This document shows, in pieces, positions 35,493-43,364 of a stretch of DNA of 46,077 nt. Position 1 is the first letter of the stretch, and every line of letters starts with the position of its first letter. The position numbers were made by a program, and so were the translations under genes. Source of the DNA: Roseomonas sp. (GTDB lineage: Bacteria > Pseudomonadota > Alphaproteobacteria > Acetobacterales > Acetobacteraceae). The notes below the pieces were generated by a model that worked only from the letters and a program-made list of their open reading frames with translations, made no database searches and was not told where the DNA came from. The stretch covers positions 1 through 46,077 of the forward strand of contig JADCES010000164.1 of NCBI GenBank assembly GCA_020250005.1, in the 5' to 3' direction.

Positions 35493-37353
35493 ACGGCGAC
35501 AATTTCTGAAGCTTGCCGCGGTCACCGGCGGGCTGATGGCGGCGGAGGGATCGCAGGGATTGCTGCCGCGTGCCGCGGCGCAGGATGCGTCACAGATTCA
35601 GGTCGCCAATCCGGCATTCCGTCAACTTTATGCGGAACAACGCGGCTATTACATGCAAAATCCGGCCTGGGTCCGTGATACGGTTGCGCGGCTCACCTGG
35701 CCGGCAGCGGGGACCAAGGTGCCGGAGCTCGGCGTGCTGATTCCAACGACCCAGCCAGCCTGGCTCAATGCATTTCGTAAATGGTCGCGCGATGGTGGGC
35801 AGGTTGGGCTGCGCTACACGATGCAGCAAGTGTCGCAATCGCGCTGGCTTGAAGCGATCGTTACCCATATGCATGGCGACATTCAATTCCATCCTGCCGT
35901 GGCGCGACCGGAACGTGTTGATCCTTCCGAATGGCTCATCAGCCGCGCCTATGGCAAAGACCGTCGGAATTATGGGGAATGGGCGAATGAGGAATATGAT
36001 CGGCTGATCGACCTTCAATCAGCCGAAAGTGATCCCAGCAAACGGCTTGAGCATGTGCGCGCAGCGCAAAGGGTGCTTGCCGAAGATCGCTACATCACCC
36101 AGCTTGGCTGGGGACCCGGCGTCATTGACCCCTATAATGCCGAACGTTGGGAAGGCGTAGTGCCAGTGACCGGCTTTGGCATTTGCTCCTTCGACATGTT
36201 CCAGACCTATCTGGGGCTGAAACCACGGCGCGCCAATCAGCGCCGGCGTGTCGTTGTGGGTACGCTTTCACTTGTCGAGACCCTGAATATCATCCAGGCG
36301 GCCAATCGTTTCCGTTCCATCGGACGCATGATCTATGATCGGCTTGCTTACCTTGACAAGGATCTGAATGTGATTCCCTGGGCCGCTGAGCGTTGGGAAC
36401 GCCGCGATGAGCTGACCTATGATGTCACGCTGCGCGCCGGCATGAAGTTCCATGACGACCGCCCGGTTACGGTGCATGATCTGAAATTCACGCTTGACTT
36501 CCTGACCCGCTATGACCGCGGCTTCTTTTGGACAGCGAATCAATACCTCGCCTCCACAGAAATCCTGAGTGAAGAAAACCGCACTGTCAGGCTGCGCTTC
36601 AAGCAGCCCTATGGTCAGTTCGAAACCTACTTCCTGCTGCTGAATGTGATTTTTCCAAAGCATATTTGGGAAAACATCCTACAGGAACAAAATGTGGGTG
36701 ACGATCCGCGTGCCTTGCGTTTTGAACGCCCGATCGGCAGCGGCCCCTTTGCGATCGGCCGCTATCAGGCGGACACACAGATGCAGCTGATCGCACGGAA
36801 GGATCATTTCTCTCGTCCTTCGCTGGACGAAATTCAGGTCGTTGTGGTGCCGTCAACCGATGGTCTGCTTGGGCGGTTGCAGGGTGGCGATATTGATTTC
36901 GCAGAAGGCGTTGATTTCATGCCATCACAGATCGCGACCTTGCAGCGCGAAAGGCATATCCGGGTGGAAAGGACCACCGACATCAATTGGATGCATGCGG
37001 TGAAGCGGATATCATGGCTGCCCTGGCGCGATGTTGAGTTTCGTCGTGCCTGGTCCCATACCATTGACCGGGAATTCCTGGTGCGTGTGGTATGGGAAGG
37101 CAATGGCCGCGTGCCGCGCGCAGATACTTTCCTGGTTGATGGCAATCCTTGGACCAATCCTGATCTTCCGGCCCCTGCCGGCTTCGATCTGGCGAAGGCG
37201 CGTGAAATCCTGGGCGATGCGGGCTATTCCTGGGCGGCGGATGATCAGCGCCTTGTCTATCCGCGGCCCGATGATGCACGGTGGCGGCAGCGTGTGGAGC
37301 GGGTCTGTGTACCCGGATTTACCTGGGGCGGGCTCAAGATGATCGGGAGCTGA
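35452..37353 (+). CDS. Solute-binding protein family 5 (peptide type) with permuted domain order
   Basis: Periplasmic receptor of a peptide-type ABC importer, 633 residues, with a Tat-type signal (RRQFLK at 15-20, hydrophobic core, cleavage near AAAQD). In family SBP_bac_5 the mature protein opens with a VVGT strand and a YDRL...PWAAExW segment, and ends with the lobe containing YGEW..EEYDRLI and AQRVLAED. Here residues ~88-255 already contain that terminal segment (YGEWANEEYDRLIDLQ, AAQRVLAEDRYITQLGWGPG). The canonical opening (RRRVVVGTLSLVETLN) only starts near 264, followed by LRAGMKFHDDRPVT. The chain stops after FDLAKAREILGDAGYSW, mid-way through a normal family member. The order is thus C-half then N-half in one uninterrupted frame. 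Transporter partners lie convergently downstream. Confidence 0.85.
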   Translation: MHQTPEQIASPSVERRQFLKLAAVTGGLMAAEGSQGLLPRAAAQDASQIQVANPAFRQLYAEQRGYYMQNPAWVRDTVARLTWPAAGTKVPELGVLIPTTQPAWLNAFRKWSRDGGQVGLRYTMQQVSQSRWLEAIVTHMHGDIQFHPAVARPERVDPSEWLISRAYGKDRRNYGEWANEEYDRLIDLQSAESDPSKRLEHVRAAQRVLAEDRYITQLGWGPGVIDPYNAERWEGVVPVTGFGICSFDMFQTYLGLKPRRANQRRRVVVGTLSLVETLNIIQAANRFRSIGRMIYDRLAYLDKDLNVIPWAAERWERRDELTYDVTLRAGMKFHDDRPVTVHDLKFTLDFLTRYDRGFFWTANQYLASTEILSEENRTVRLRFKQPYGQFETYFLLLNVIFPKHIWENILQEQNVGDDPRALRFERPIGSGPFAIGRYQADTQMQLIARKDHFSRPSLDEIQVVVVPSTDGLLGRLQGGDIDFAEGVDFMPSQIATLQRERHIRVERTTDINWMHAVKRISWLPWRDVEFRRAWSHTIDREFLVRVVWEGNGRVPRADTFLVDGNPWTNPDLPAPAGFDLAKAREILGDAGYSWAADDQRLVYPRPDDARWRQRVERVCVPGFTWGGLKMIGS

Positions 37354-37449
37354 TTTGCGGCGCTTGAGCATTTTCAAGCAAATATCAAGGAAAGCCGCGC
37401 TACGGCAATGGGCGCTTTGCACGTGCCTTGCGTGATCAGCGCTGACGCT

Positions 37450-38469
37450 TCAAGCGCCCAGGCCCTTGGGTTGCCATGTTGCCGGGTCAGTACCGCGGGC
37501 GCGGATTTCCACAATGTCTTCGGTGCGATGGCATGCGGCAAAATGGCCGGGCGCGACCTGCATAAGCTCCGGCTCTTGTTCGGCGCATAGCGGCATGACG
37601 AAGGGGCAGCGCGCGTGAAAGCGGCAACCCTTTGGCGGATTGAGCAAGCTCGGCGGTGAGCCCGGTATCGAAATCAGTTCCCGCGCTTCACCATCCAGAT
37701 CAGGGAAGGCGTTGATAAGGCCGACTGTATATGGATGAAACGGATTTTCCAGAACGGTATGACTGCCGCGTTCCATAACACGGCCTGCATACATGACCAC
37801 CACCTGGTCACAATTCTCGGAAACCACGGCGATATCATGCGTGATCAGCACCATCGCCTTGCCCATCTTCTCCTGTATTTCCTTGATGCGGAGCAAAATC
37901 TGATCCTGTACAATCACATCAAGCCCGGTGGTCGGCTCATCTGCCACAATCACATCGGGATCAAGCGCAAGAGCCATGGCGATCATGGCACGCTGGCGCA
38001 TGCCGCCGGAAAGCTGATGAGGATGATCGGCAAGGCGCGCTGTCGAGATGCCGACAAGGTCAAAAAGTGCGTCCAGGCGTTGACGAAGTTCAGCGCCATC
38101 CATCGGCTTATGCGCCAGAATTGCCTCGGCTATCTGGTCCCCAACACGATAGACAGGGTCAAGCGCATGCATGGCGCTTTGCGGCACCATCGCGATATGG
38201 CGCCAACGCACCTTGTTCAGCGCTGCCCGATCCAGCGCCAGAAGGTTGCTTCCCTCATATGAAATCGCGCCACCGGCACGCGCATTTTCAGGAAGTATGC
38301 CCATGATCGCTTTTGCGATGGTGGATTTGCCACAACCGCTTTCCCCCACGATGCCGAGATATTGACCCGCTTGCAGGGCAAAGGATACCCCATCCACCGC
38401 GCGTGCCTCTCCCGCTGCCGTGCGATAGGTGACGGTCAGATCACGAATTTCGAGCACTGCCATGCTCAC
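37450..38469 (-). CDS. Peptide/nickel-type ABC transporter ATP-binding protein (DppD/OppD-like)
   Basis: First ATPase of the same peptide-type importer, 339 residues. Walker [11 protein letters not shown]-loop [19 protein letters not shown], signature [15 protein letters not shown], Walker [14 protein letters not shown]-loop LITHDIA, and the C-terminal cysteine motif [14 protein letters not shown]. Transcribed leftwards after the two permease genes; the start overlaps the dppC-like stop by four bases. The stop faces the plus-strand binding-protein gene, leaving 96 bases with only weak hairpins (37362-37379; TCAGCGCTGA at 37436-37445). Confidence 0.92.
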   Translation of the reverse strand: MSMAVLEIRDLTVTYRTAAGEARAVDGVSFALQAGQYLGIVGESGCGKSTIAKAIMGILPENARAGGAISYEGSNLLALDRAALNKVRWRHIAMVPQSAMHALDPVYRVGDQIAEAILAHKPMDGAELRQRLDALFDLVGISTARLADHPHQLSGGMRQRAMIAMALALDPDVIVADEPTTGLDVIVQDQILLRIKEIQEKMGKAMVLITHDIAVVSENCDQVVVMYAGRVMERGSHTVLENPFHPYTVGLINAFPDLDGEARELISIPGSPPSLLNPPKGCRFHARCPFVMPLCAEQEPELMQVAPGHFAACHRTEDIVEIRARGTDPATWQPKGLGA

Positions 38470-39368
38470 CGCTTCCTGAGCCTTGGGTTGACCAACTCTT
38501 CATAGGCGCGGGTGACCATGAAGGTTGAGATCACCAGAATGGAAAGGCAGATGCCAGGTGGCAGCACCCACCACCAGGCGCTGCGCATGGCCCCTGCCCT
38601 GAAGGCATCGTTCAACATCAGCCCCCAGCTCATGACATTGGGGTCGCCAAAGCCAAGGAAGCTCAAGGCCGCCTCAGACATCACACCCGCTTGTACGCCA
38701 ATCGCAACATAAAGAAAGCTGAGTGGCAGGACATTGGGTGCGACGTGACGAAACAATATGGCAAATTCACTCAAGCCAGCCGCACGCGCGGCCAAGACAA
38801 ATGGACGTTCGCGCAACGTGAGTACCTGAGAGCGTATGACCCGCGCTGTGGTGCGCCACAGGAAGGCGATGACCAGAATAATGATCAGTCCGATACTTGG
38901 CTGGACGATCGCGATGACAACAAGCGCAAAGGGCAAAAATGGGATGCCATAGGCGATATCGGTGAGCCGCATGATGATTTCATCCACCAAGCCACCGAAA
39001 TACCCAGCCAGAAGCCCGATCAGCGTGCCGAGCAGCACGCTTCCGAGCGCTGAGAGAACCCCTACCACCAGGGCGATACGCGCGCCCCATAAAAGCTGAC
39101 TGAATACATCAACACCGTGATTGGTTGTGCCTAACCAGTGCTGCGCCGAAGGCCCGGCCAGGCGTACCGGCATCTCATCCTGATCGTAAATCGTTTCAAA
39201 GGGGCCATAGGGTGCGGCCCAGGGACCGATGAGCGCCATGGCCAGGAAGACCAACAGAAAGGCAAGGGCCACGCTGCCCGACGGGTAGCGCATGATAGTG
39301 CGTAGCAACCGTTTCATCTGCCATCTTCGAGTGGCATCAAGTCTATGCTCACTCATGTCATGAGCCAT
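38466..39368 (-). CDS. Peptide/nickel-type ABC transporter permease (DppC-like)
   Basis: Inner-membrane permease of 300 residues. An N-terminal OppC segment with one helix precedes APYGPFETIYD and HWLGTTNHGVDVFSQLLWGARIAL, the standard DppC motif (HxLGTDxxGRDVxSRxxxGxRxSL, here with GVDVF). The EAA loop is VLAARAAGLSEFAILFRHVA, followed by PNVLPLSFLYVA. About six hydrophobic segments. It overlaps the downstream ATPase gene and follows the dppB-like gene by 21 bases; together they form a minus-strand operon B-C-D. Confidence 0.92.
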   Translation of the reverse strand: MAHDMSEHRLDATRRWQMKRLLRTIMRYPSGSVALAFLLVFLAMALIGPWAAPYGPFETIYDQDEMPVRLAGPSAQHWLGTTNHGVDVFSQLLWGARIALVVGVLSALGSVLLGTLIGLLAGYFGGLVDEIIMRLTDIAYGIPFLPFALVVIAIVQPSIGLIIILVIAFLWRTTARVIRSQVLTLRERPFVLAARAAGLSEFAILFRHVAPNVLPLSFLYVAIGVQAGVMSEAALSFLGFGDPNVMSWGLMLNDAFRAGAMRSAWWWVLPPGICLSILVISTFMVTRAYEELVNPRLRKR

Positions 39369-39389
39369 GCTGGCGAGGTTCGTTTCGGG

Positions 39390-40367
39390 TCATGTATAGG
39401 TCACCCGCGGGTCAATAAGACCATAGAGAAGGTCGGCGATGAAGTTAAGAACCAGAATGGTAAGCGCCATAAGGAAGAAGCAGGCCTGGACGATTGGATA
39501 GTCAAGGTTGTTCAGTGCAGTCACCATCTCACGCCCGATGCCGGGCCAGGCAAAGATGATTTCAAGCAAGACCTGACCTTCAAAAAGCAGCGCGAGAGAG
39601 ACAGCGACATCTGTGACAAGGGGTAGCATGGCGTTCCGCGCAGCGTGCGTGACCACCACCCGCTCCTTCAGCCCTTTTGCGCGCAAGATATCAACAAAGT
39701 CACTATTGCGGACCTCAAGCATGGTGCTGCGGAGCAAAAGCGCCGGGGTCGTGATTTCGCGCGACAGCAGCACAAGACCGGGCAGAATCAGGTGATAAAG
39801 ATAATCGAAGGTGAGAATCCGGGCCAGGAAGGTTTCCCCATCATTATCCAGTGAGACCATGCCGCCTGAGGGCAGCCAGCGTAGCTGATAGGCAAAAATC
39901 ATCAGCAGCAGAATGGCAACAAAGAATGATGGGGCTGAGCGCAGCGCGAGCAGCAAGGCAACCGAAGTACCCTCCCCCCTCGAACCGCGGCGCCAGCCCA
40001 GCATGGCGCCAAGTACGGCGCCAAGGGCAATCGCAAGTACAAGCGCCGGCAATACCATGGCCCAGGTATTCAGCAATTTTTCGAATACGATCTCTCTGAC
40101 AGGTACTGCTTGGAAGAAGGATTGGCCGAATTCAAAAGTCGCCATGTTCCAGATGTAGCGGGCGTATTGCACAAGAATGGGGTCATCAAGGCCCCAGGCT
40201 GCGCGCTGCGCCGCGATCATCTCCGGTGCGAAATTGCTATCGACAAATATCGCCGTTGGGTCGCCAGGAAGGGTCTTGAGCACAATGAAAAGCAAAGTGA
40301 GGATGGCCCAGATAACGAAGACAAGCGTCAGTAGCCGCCTAAGGATATAGCGACGCAACCCCTGCAT
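39390..40367 (-). CDS. Peptide/nickel-type ABC transporter permease (DppB-like)
   Basis: Permease partner of 325 residues with the DppB opening YILRRLLTLVFVIWAILTLL. FIVLKTLPGDPTAIFVD and WGLDDPILVQYARYIWNM match the GDP...LGLDxPxxxQY motif. The EAA-type loop ILRAKGLKERVVVTHAARNA and the ending TALNNLDYPIVQACF with a final LIDPRVTYT are typical. First gene of the minus-strand permease/ATPase operon; its promoter would lie at 40368-40481, between it and the right IS5-like remnant. Confidence 0.92.
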   Translation of the reverse strand: MQGLRRYILRRLLTLVFVIWAILTLLFIVLKTLPGDPTAIFVDSNFAPEMIAAQRAAWGLDDPILVQYARYIWNMATFEFGQSFFQAVPVREIVFEKLLNTWAMVLPALVLAIALGAVLGAMLGWRRGSRGEGTSVALLLALRSAPSFFVAILLLMIFAYQLRWLPSGGMVSLDNDGETFLARILTFDYLYHLILPGLVLLSREITTPALLLRSTMLEVRNSDFVDILRAKGLKERVVVTHAARNAMLPLVTDVAVSLALLFEGQVLLEIIFAWPGIGREMVTALNNLDYPIVQACFFLMALTILVLNFIADLLYGLIDPRVTYT

Positions 40368-40481
40368 GGAGCATTTCCTATCGTTTCCCCACGGCTAGCC
40401 CCATTCCTTGCGCGGGAAGCTTCACCGTCTCTTTGGATTCCTAGCAGGGTCTCTTTGTGGTATGCAATCAAAACTCATTTA

Positions 40482-40705
40482 GGGAGCCTCTGATTCAAGA
40501 CTGCCCTCTTGGCATTTCATTGATTTTCTGAGTCTGTTTCGCCCGGGCCATTCAAGCGTTGGGCGGGATCATCATGCGGCGAAACAGCTTCTCCACCCTG
40601 GTTCTTGACCGCCCCAACAAGAAGATGCGGCGTTAGCGCTTCCTGGTTGGGATGGACATCGTGGTTCCTGGGCTGCGCTCTCTGCCCACTGCCCTGCATC
40701 AAGTG
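40482..40705 (+). mobile_element. Degraded IS5-family remnant (right copy)
   Basis: Starts with an IS-end-like GGGAGCCTCTGATTCA and reads into a broken transposase N-terminus: FSTLVLDRPNKKMRR, then an in-frame TAG and RFLVGMDIVVP, after which a one-base loss relative to the left copy shifts the frame. The catalytic core and right end are missing. Same orientation and same internal sequence as the remnant at 16276-16550. Confidence 0.75.
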
Positions 40706-40755
40706 ATTTGATCATGGACGATGCCCCGAGTGCGCAGGACCGCATGCGAGACTAC

Positions 40756-41050
40756 CGATCAAGCTTTGCGGCACCTTTGGGTTGGCTCAGGCCTCAGACA
40801 ACAGCGGACCCCAGTGATGGGCCTCCAGGCGCGCCTTCCGTTGGAAGCTGAAAGATTGACGAATTGCCATTGCGTGCGTCAGCTAAGTTTTCAGAAATGA
40901 TGGAATATTCAGGGATTCCTCCGCGTGCGGGCTTGGGAAACATTGCGCTTTGGGGGGCTTGTATATGATCCCGTCCGGCGCGTCGTTGTTGCCGCGAATG
41001 GGGCGGAAACGGTGCTGCGCGCCAAGATGCTGGCGCTGCTGGCGCTCCGC
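40756..41050 (+). pseudogene. Eroded partial duplicate of the downstream small-gene/regulator unit
   Basis: 40913-41046 closely matches the first ~45 codons of the regulator at 41710: ETLRFGGLVYDPVRRVVVAA and NGAETVLRAKMLALL against ETLRFGGVVFDPVRGSIVAA and NGAETVLRAKTLALL. The similarity stops abruptly at ~41047. Left of it, 40754-40782 contains ctaccgatcaagct fused to tgcggcacctttgg. These are the same two pieces that lie ~80 bases apart at the 3' end of the minus-strand gene at 41305-41640. So a head-to-head small-gene/regulator unit was once duplicated and then deleted. No functional product is expected. From 41051 to 41197 nothing else was recognised. Confidence 0.7.
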
Positions 41051-41197
41051 CACGCCATCTGGGGGGCGATGAACGCGCCCGGTGAGAACGCTGCCATCAG
41101 CCAGGACAGCCTACCGCTGTCGTCGCGGGGGTTCAGGATGGCGGAGAGGGTTTGAGTGGGCGGCAACTGGTAAAGCCGGTTTTATCACGAAAAATTC

Positions 41198-41250
41198 GGA
41201 TATCTGGCCCGCCTGAATTTTCGCTTGCGATCAGGTCGCACCAGATATCC
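41198..41250. terminator. Bidirectional hairpin terminator
   Basis: GGATATCTGG (41198-41207) pairs perfectly with CCAGATATCC (41241-41250); inside, CCTGA (41212-41216) pairs with TCAGG (41231-41235). On the plus strand TTTT follows the stem, and on the minus strand GAATTTTT follows. It lies 55 bases beyond the stop of the minus-strand gene at 41305, consistent with terminating it. Confidence 0.7.
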
Positions 41251-41304
41251 TTTTATGCCCCAATGCTTGGCCGCAGCCCCATTCGTGTTAGGCCGTGACC
41301 GAGC

Positions 41305-41640
41305 CTACCGATCAAGCTGTCTGATACCGAACCACGAACCATCATAGGTTTCATTGGGCCGCACGGGAAATGTCAGGAAGACGCTGCGCGGCACCTTTGG
41401 ATCCTCTAGCCTAGCCACCATGCGGATAAAGCGCGCGCCTGTCAGATCACGTTCAACCGTATTGTTTGGATCATCCGGGTCCTGCATTTCCGCCAGCAAT
41501 TCGCCCATCAATGTCGGGTGCGCGTCCAGATTCGGCATGATGCAATACTGGTTCTTGTCAGGATCGGTTGGCAGGGTGAGCGGCCTTTCCAGGCACCGGG
41601 GTGCCATGTGCCGCCGCTGGGCTTCCTGGCGCCCGCCCAA
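41305..41640 (-). CDS. Hypothetical protein upstream of the regulator
   Basis: Up to 111 residues; I do not recognise the family. The C-terminal ~75 residues look coding: MPNLDAHPTLMGELLAEMQD, then GARFIRMVARLEDPKVPRSV, VFLTFPVRPNETYDGSWFG, with an amphipathic acidic helix followed by predicted strands. The start is uncertain: TTG 41640, ATG 41607 or ATG 41535 are all in frame. Support comes from the terminator directly downstream, divergence from the regulator 70 bases away, and the fact that the 3' end of this gene is present in the eroded duplicate at 40756. It could itself be the remnant of a larger gene. Confidence 0.5.
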   Translation of the reverse strand: MGGRQEAQRRHMAPRCLERPLTLPTDPDKNQYCIMPNLDAHPTLMGELLAEMQDPDDPNNTVERDLTGARFIRMVARLEDPKVPRSVFLTFPVRPNETYDGSWFGIRQLDR

Positions 41641-41684
41641 CAGAAGCTTGATGATTGACTAAAGACGGCGCATCGCGTTAGTTG

Positions 41685-41700
41685 TTTCTTTATAAAGAAA
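41685..41700. promoter_or_regulatory. Perfect 16-bp palindrome upstream of the regulator gene
   Basis: TTTCTTTATAAAGAAA is a perfect dyad ending 9 bases before the GTG at 41710. Its centre TATAAA could also act as a -10 element. Its position suggests an operator for autoregulation or for a dimeric repressor. It is AT-rich in an otherwise GC-rich neighbourhood. Confidence 0.55.
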
Positions 41701-41709
41701 GACAAGTTT

Positions 41710-43320
41710 GTGGGATTCCTTCGCGTGCAGGCTTCGGAAACATTACGCTTTGGTGGGGTCGTGTTTGACCCGGTCCGAGGGTCTATTGTCGCCGCGAATG
41801 GGGCGGAAACGGTGCTGCGCGCCAAGACGTTGGCGCTGCTGGGGCTTTTACTGGAAAGCGCTGGTCGGGTTGTCTCAGCAGATGAGATTCTGGACCGGAT
41901 TTGGGGCGATGTGACTGTTACCCCCGATAGCGTCACACAATGCATCGGTGAATTGCGCCGTGCCTTCGGGCCAGCCGGGGCGGAGCTTTTGAAAACCCTG
42001 CCGCGCCGCGGCTATGTGCTGACCGCCACGCCCGATGCCCCGCCCTCAGCCCCAGCCCTTATGGAACTTGCAACCCCTGAAGTCGAAATCATTGACCGCG
42101 CGACTGATCGGCTACCGCTAACGGCCTCCATGCCCACGGTTGCGGTGTTGCGCCCGCGCTGGCTGGGGCCGGACCCGGAAGACCCCTGGCTCACCGAAGG
42201 CATCGCGCATGACATTACGGAAATCCTGACCAGGTTTCGCGAACCGGTGGTGATTTCCAGCAATTCATCGCGCCTCATCGGTGTTGAAGGGGATGATTTT
42301 TCCGAAGCAGCACGGCAATTATCGGCGCGTTACCTTGTGACCGCCGCCTTGCGCAGTAGCGGTGAAAGGCTACGGCTTTCGATCGGCCTGGAAGATGCCT
42401 CAACCGGCGCAAGATTATGGTCTGACAGCGTGAACCTGCGGCGGGAGGAATTATTCGATTTCCAGGATGAAGCGGCAAGCCGCATTGCCCATGCGCTGGT
42501 GCCCCAGATTGCGGCGGCGGAGCTGCGCTGCAGCCTGCGGCGCCCCCCGGAACATCTGGGGGCCTATCATTTGCTGTTACGTGCGCGTGAAATGATCGCC
42601 CGGCTTGATAGGGAATCCTTCACCGAAGCGGGGCGGCTCTTGGAAGATGCGCTTGGCATTGATGCCGGTTATGGCAATTTGCATGGCGCCTATGCCGGTT
42701 GGCTGACCTTACGCATGTTCCAGGGCTGGTCGAATGATTTTGCGGGCGACAAAGCGCTGATGGAAAAAACCGCCAAGATCGCGCTGCGGTTGGACCCGGA
42801 TAATGCGCGCACGCTTTCGCTTTTCGGCCATAGCCGAACGATTATGGAACGTGACTATGCTTCCAGCGAAACATTGCTGACCCAGGCTTTCGCATTGGCG
42901 CCGAATGATGTGGAAACACTATGCTGGACCGTGCCGACCCTTTCCTATACCGGCCAGACCGAGGAGGCGATCCGGCGGGCGCAGCGCGCCTTGAGTCTTT
43001 CGCCACTTGATCCGTTTAGGTTTCGGCATGAGCATTTCCTAAGCCTTGCTTATTATGCAGCCGATGATTTTGAGAATTCGGCATCTTGGGGCTTAAGGTC
43101 ATGGGAGCGCAACACAAATTATTCTTCTAATCTTCGGATAACGATAGCAGCACTGTCTGCAGCAGGCAAAGTGGACAAGGCCAGAGAATTAGCCCAACAG
43201 CTTCTTCGAATACAGCCAGCGCTCAGCGCCCGTGCGACAGCATTTACTAGCGGATATCATGTTCCGGACCGGCGTCAATTGTATGCGCAACATCTGATAG
43301 CCGCTGGGATTCCTGAGTGA
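41710..43320 (+). CDS. Winged-helix / TolB-like / TPR transcriptional regulator
   Basis: A 536-residue cytoplasmic regulator without visible membrane helix. Residues ~8-106 form an OmpR/PhoB-type winged helix (RFGGVVFDPVRG, the DNA-contacting TVTPDSVTQCIGELRRAFG, and the hairpin LPRRGYVLTA). Residues ~128-260 are the TolB-like/adenylate-cyclase-associated domain (DPWLTEGIAHDITEILTRF, LSARYLVTAALRSSGERLRL, TGARLWSDS). Residues ~290-520 are TPR-like helices (LDPDNARTLSLFGHS, LAPNDVETLCW, LSLSPLDPFRF). This architecture resembles CadC-like regulators lacking the transmembrane segment. GTG 41710 is the only sensible start. It precedes the PAP2-fold gene by 44 bases and probably controls it. Confidence 0.85.
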   Translation: MGFLRVQASETLRFGGVVFDPVRGSIVAANGAETVLRAKTLALLGLLLESAGRVVSADEILDRIWGDVTVTPDSVTQCIGELRRAFGPAGAELLKTLPRRGYVLTATPDAPPSAPALMELATPEVEIIDRATDRLPLTASMPTVAVLRPRWLGPDPEDPWLTEGIAHDITEILTRFREPVVISSNSSRLIGVEGDDFSEAARQLSARYLVTAALRSSGERLRLSIGLEDASTGARLWSDSVNLRREELFDFQDEAASRIAHALVPQIAAAELRCSLRRPPEHLGAYHLLLRAREMIARLDRESFTEAGRLLEDALGIDAGYGNLHGAYAGWLTLRMFQGWSNDFAGDKALMEKTAKIALRLDPDNARTLSLFGHSRTIMERDYASSETLLTQAFALAPNDVETLCWTVPTLSYTGQTEEAIRRAQRALSLSPLDPFRFRHEHFLSLAYYAADDFENSASWGLRSWERNTNYSSNLRITIAALSAAGKVDKARELAQQLLRIQPALSARATAFTSGYHVPDRRQLYAQHLIAAGIPE

Positions 43321-43364
43321 TAGTTTTTTGTGTTGAGCTCGTTTAACCTTTTGGGAGGAAATAC

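Noticed and set aside
40925-41155. 76-residue small protein
   Set aside because: Only its first ~45 codons match the regulator; the rest is unrelated sequence after a break, so it is a truncated duplicate, not a gene.
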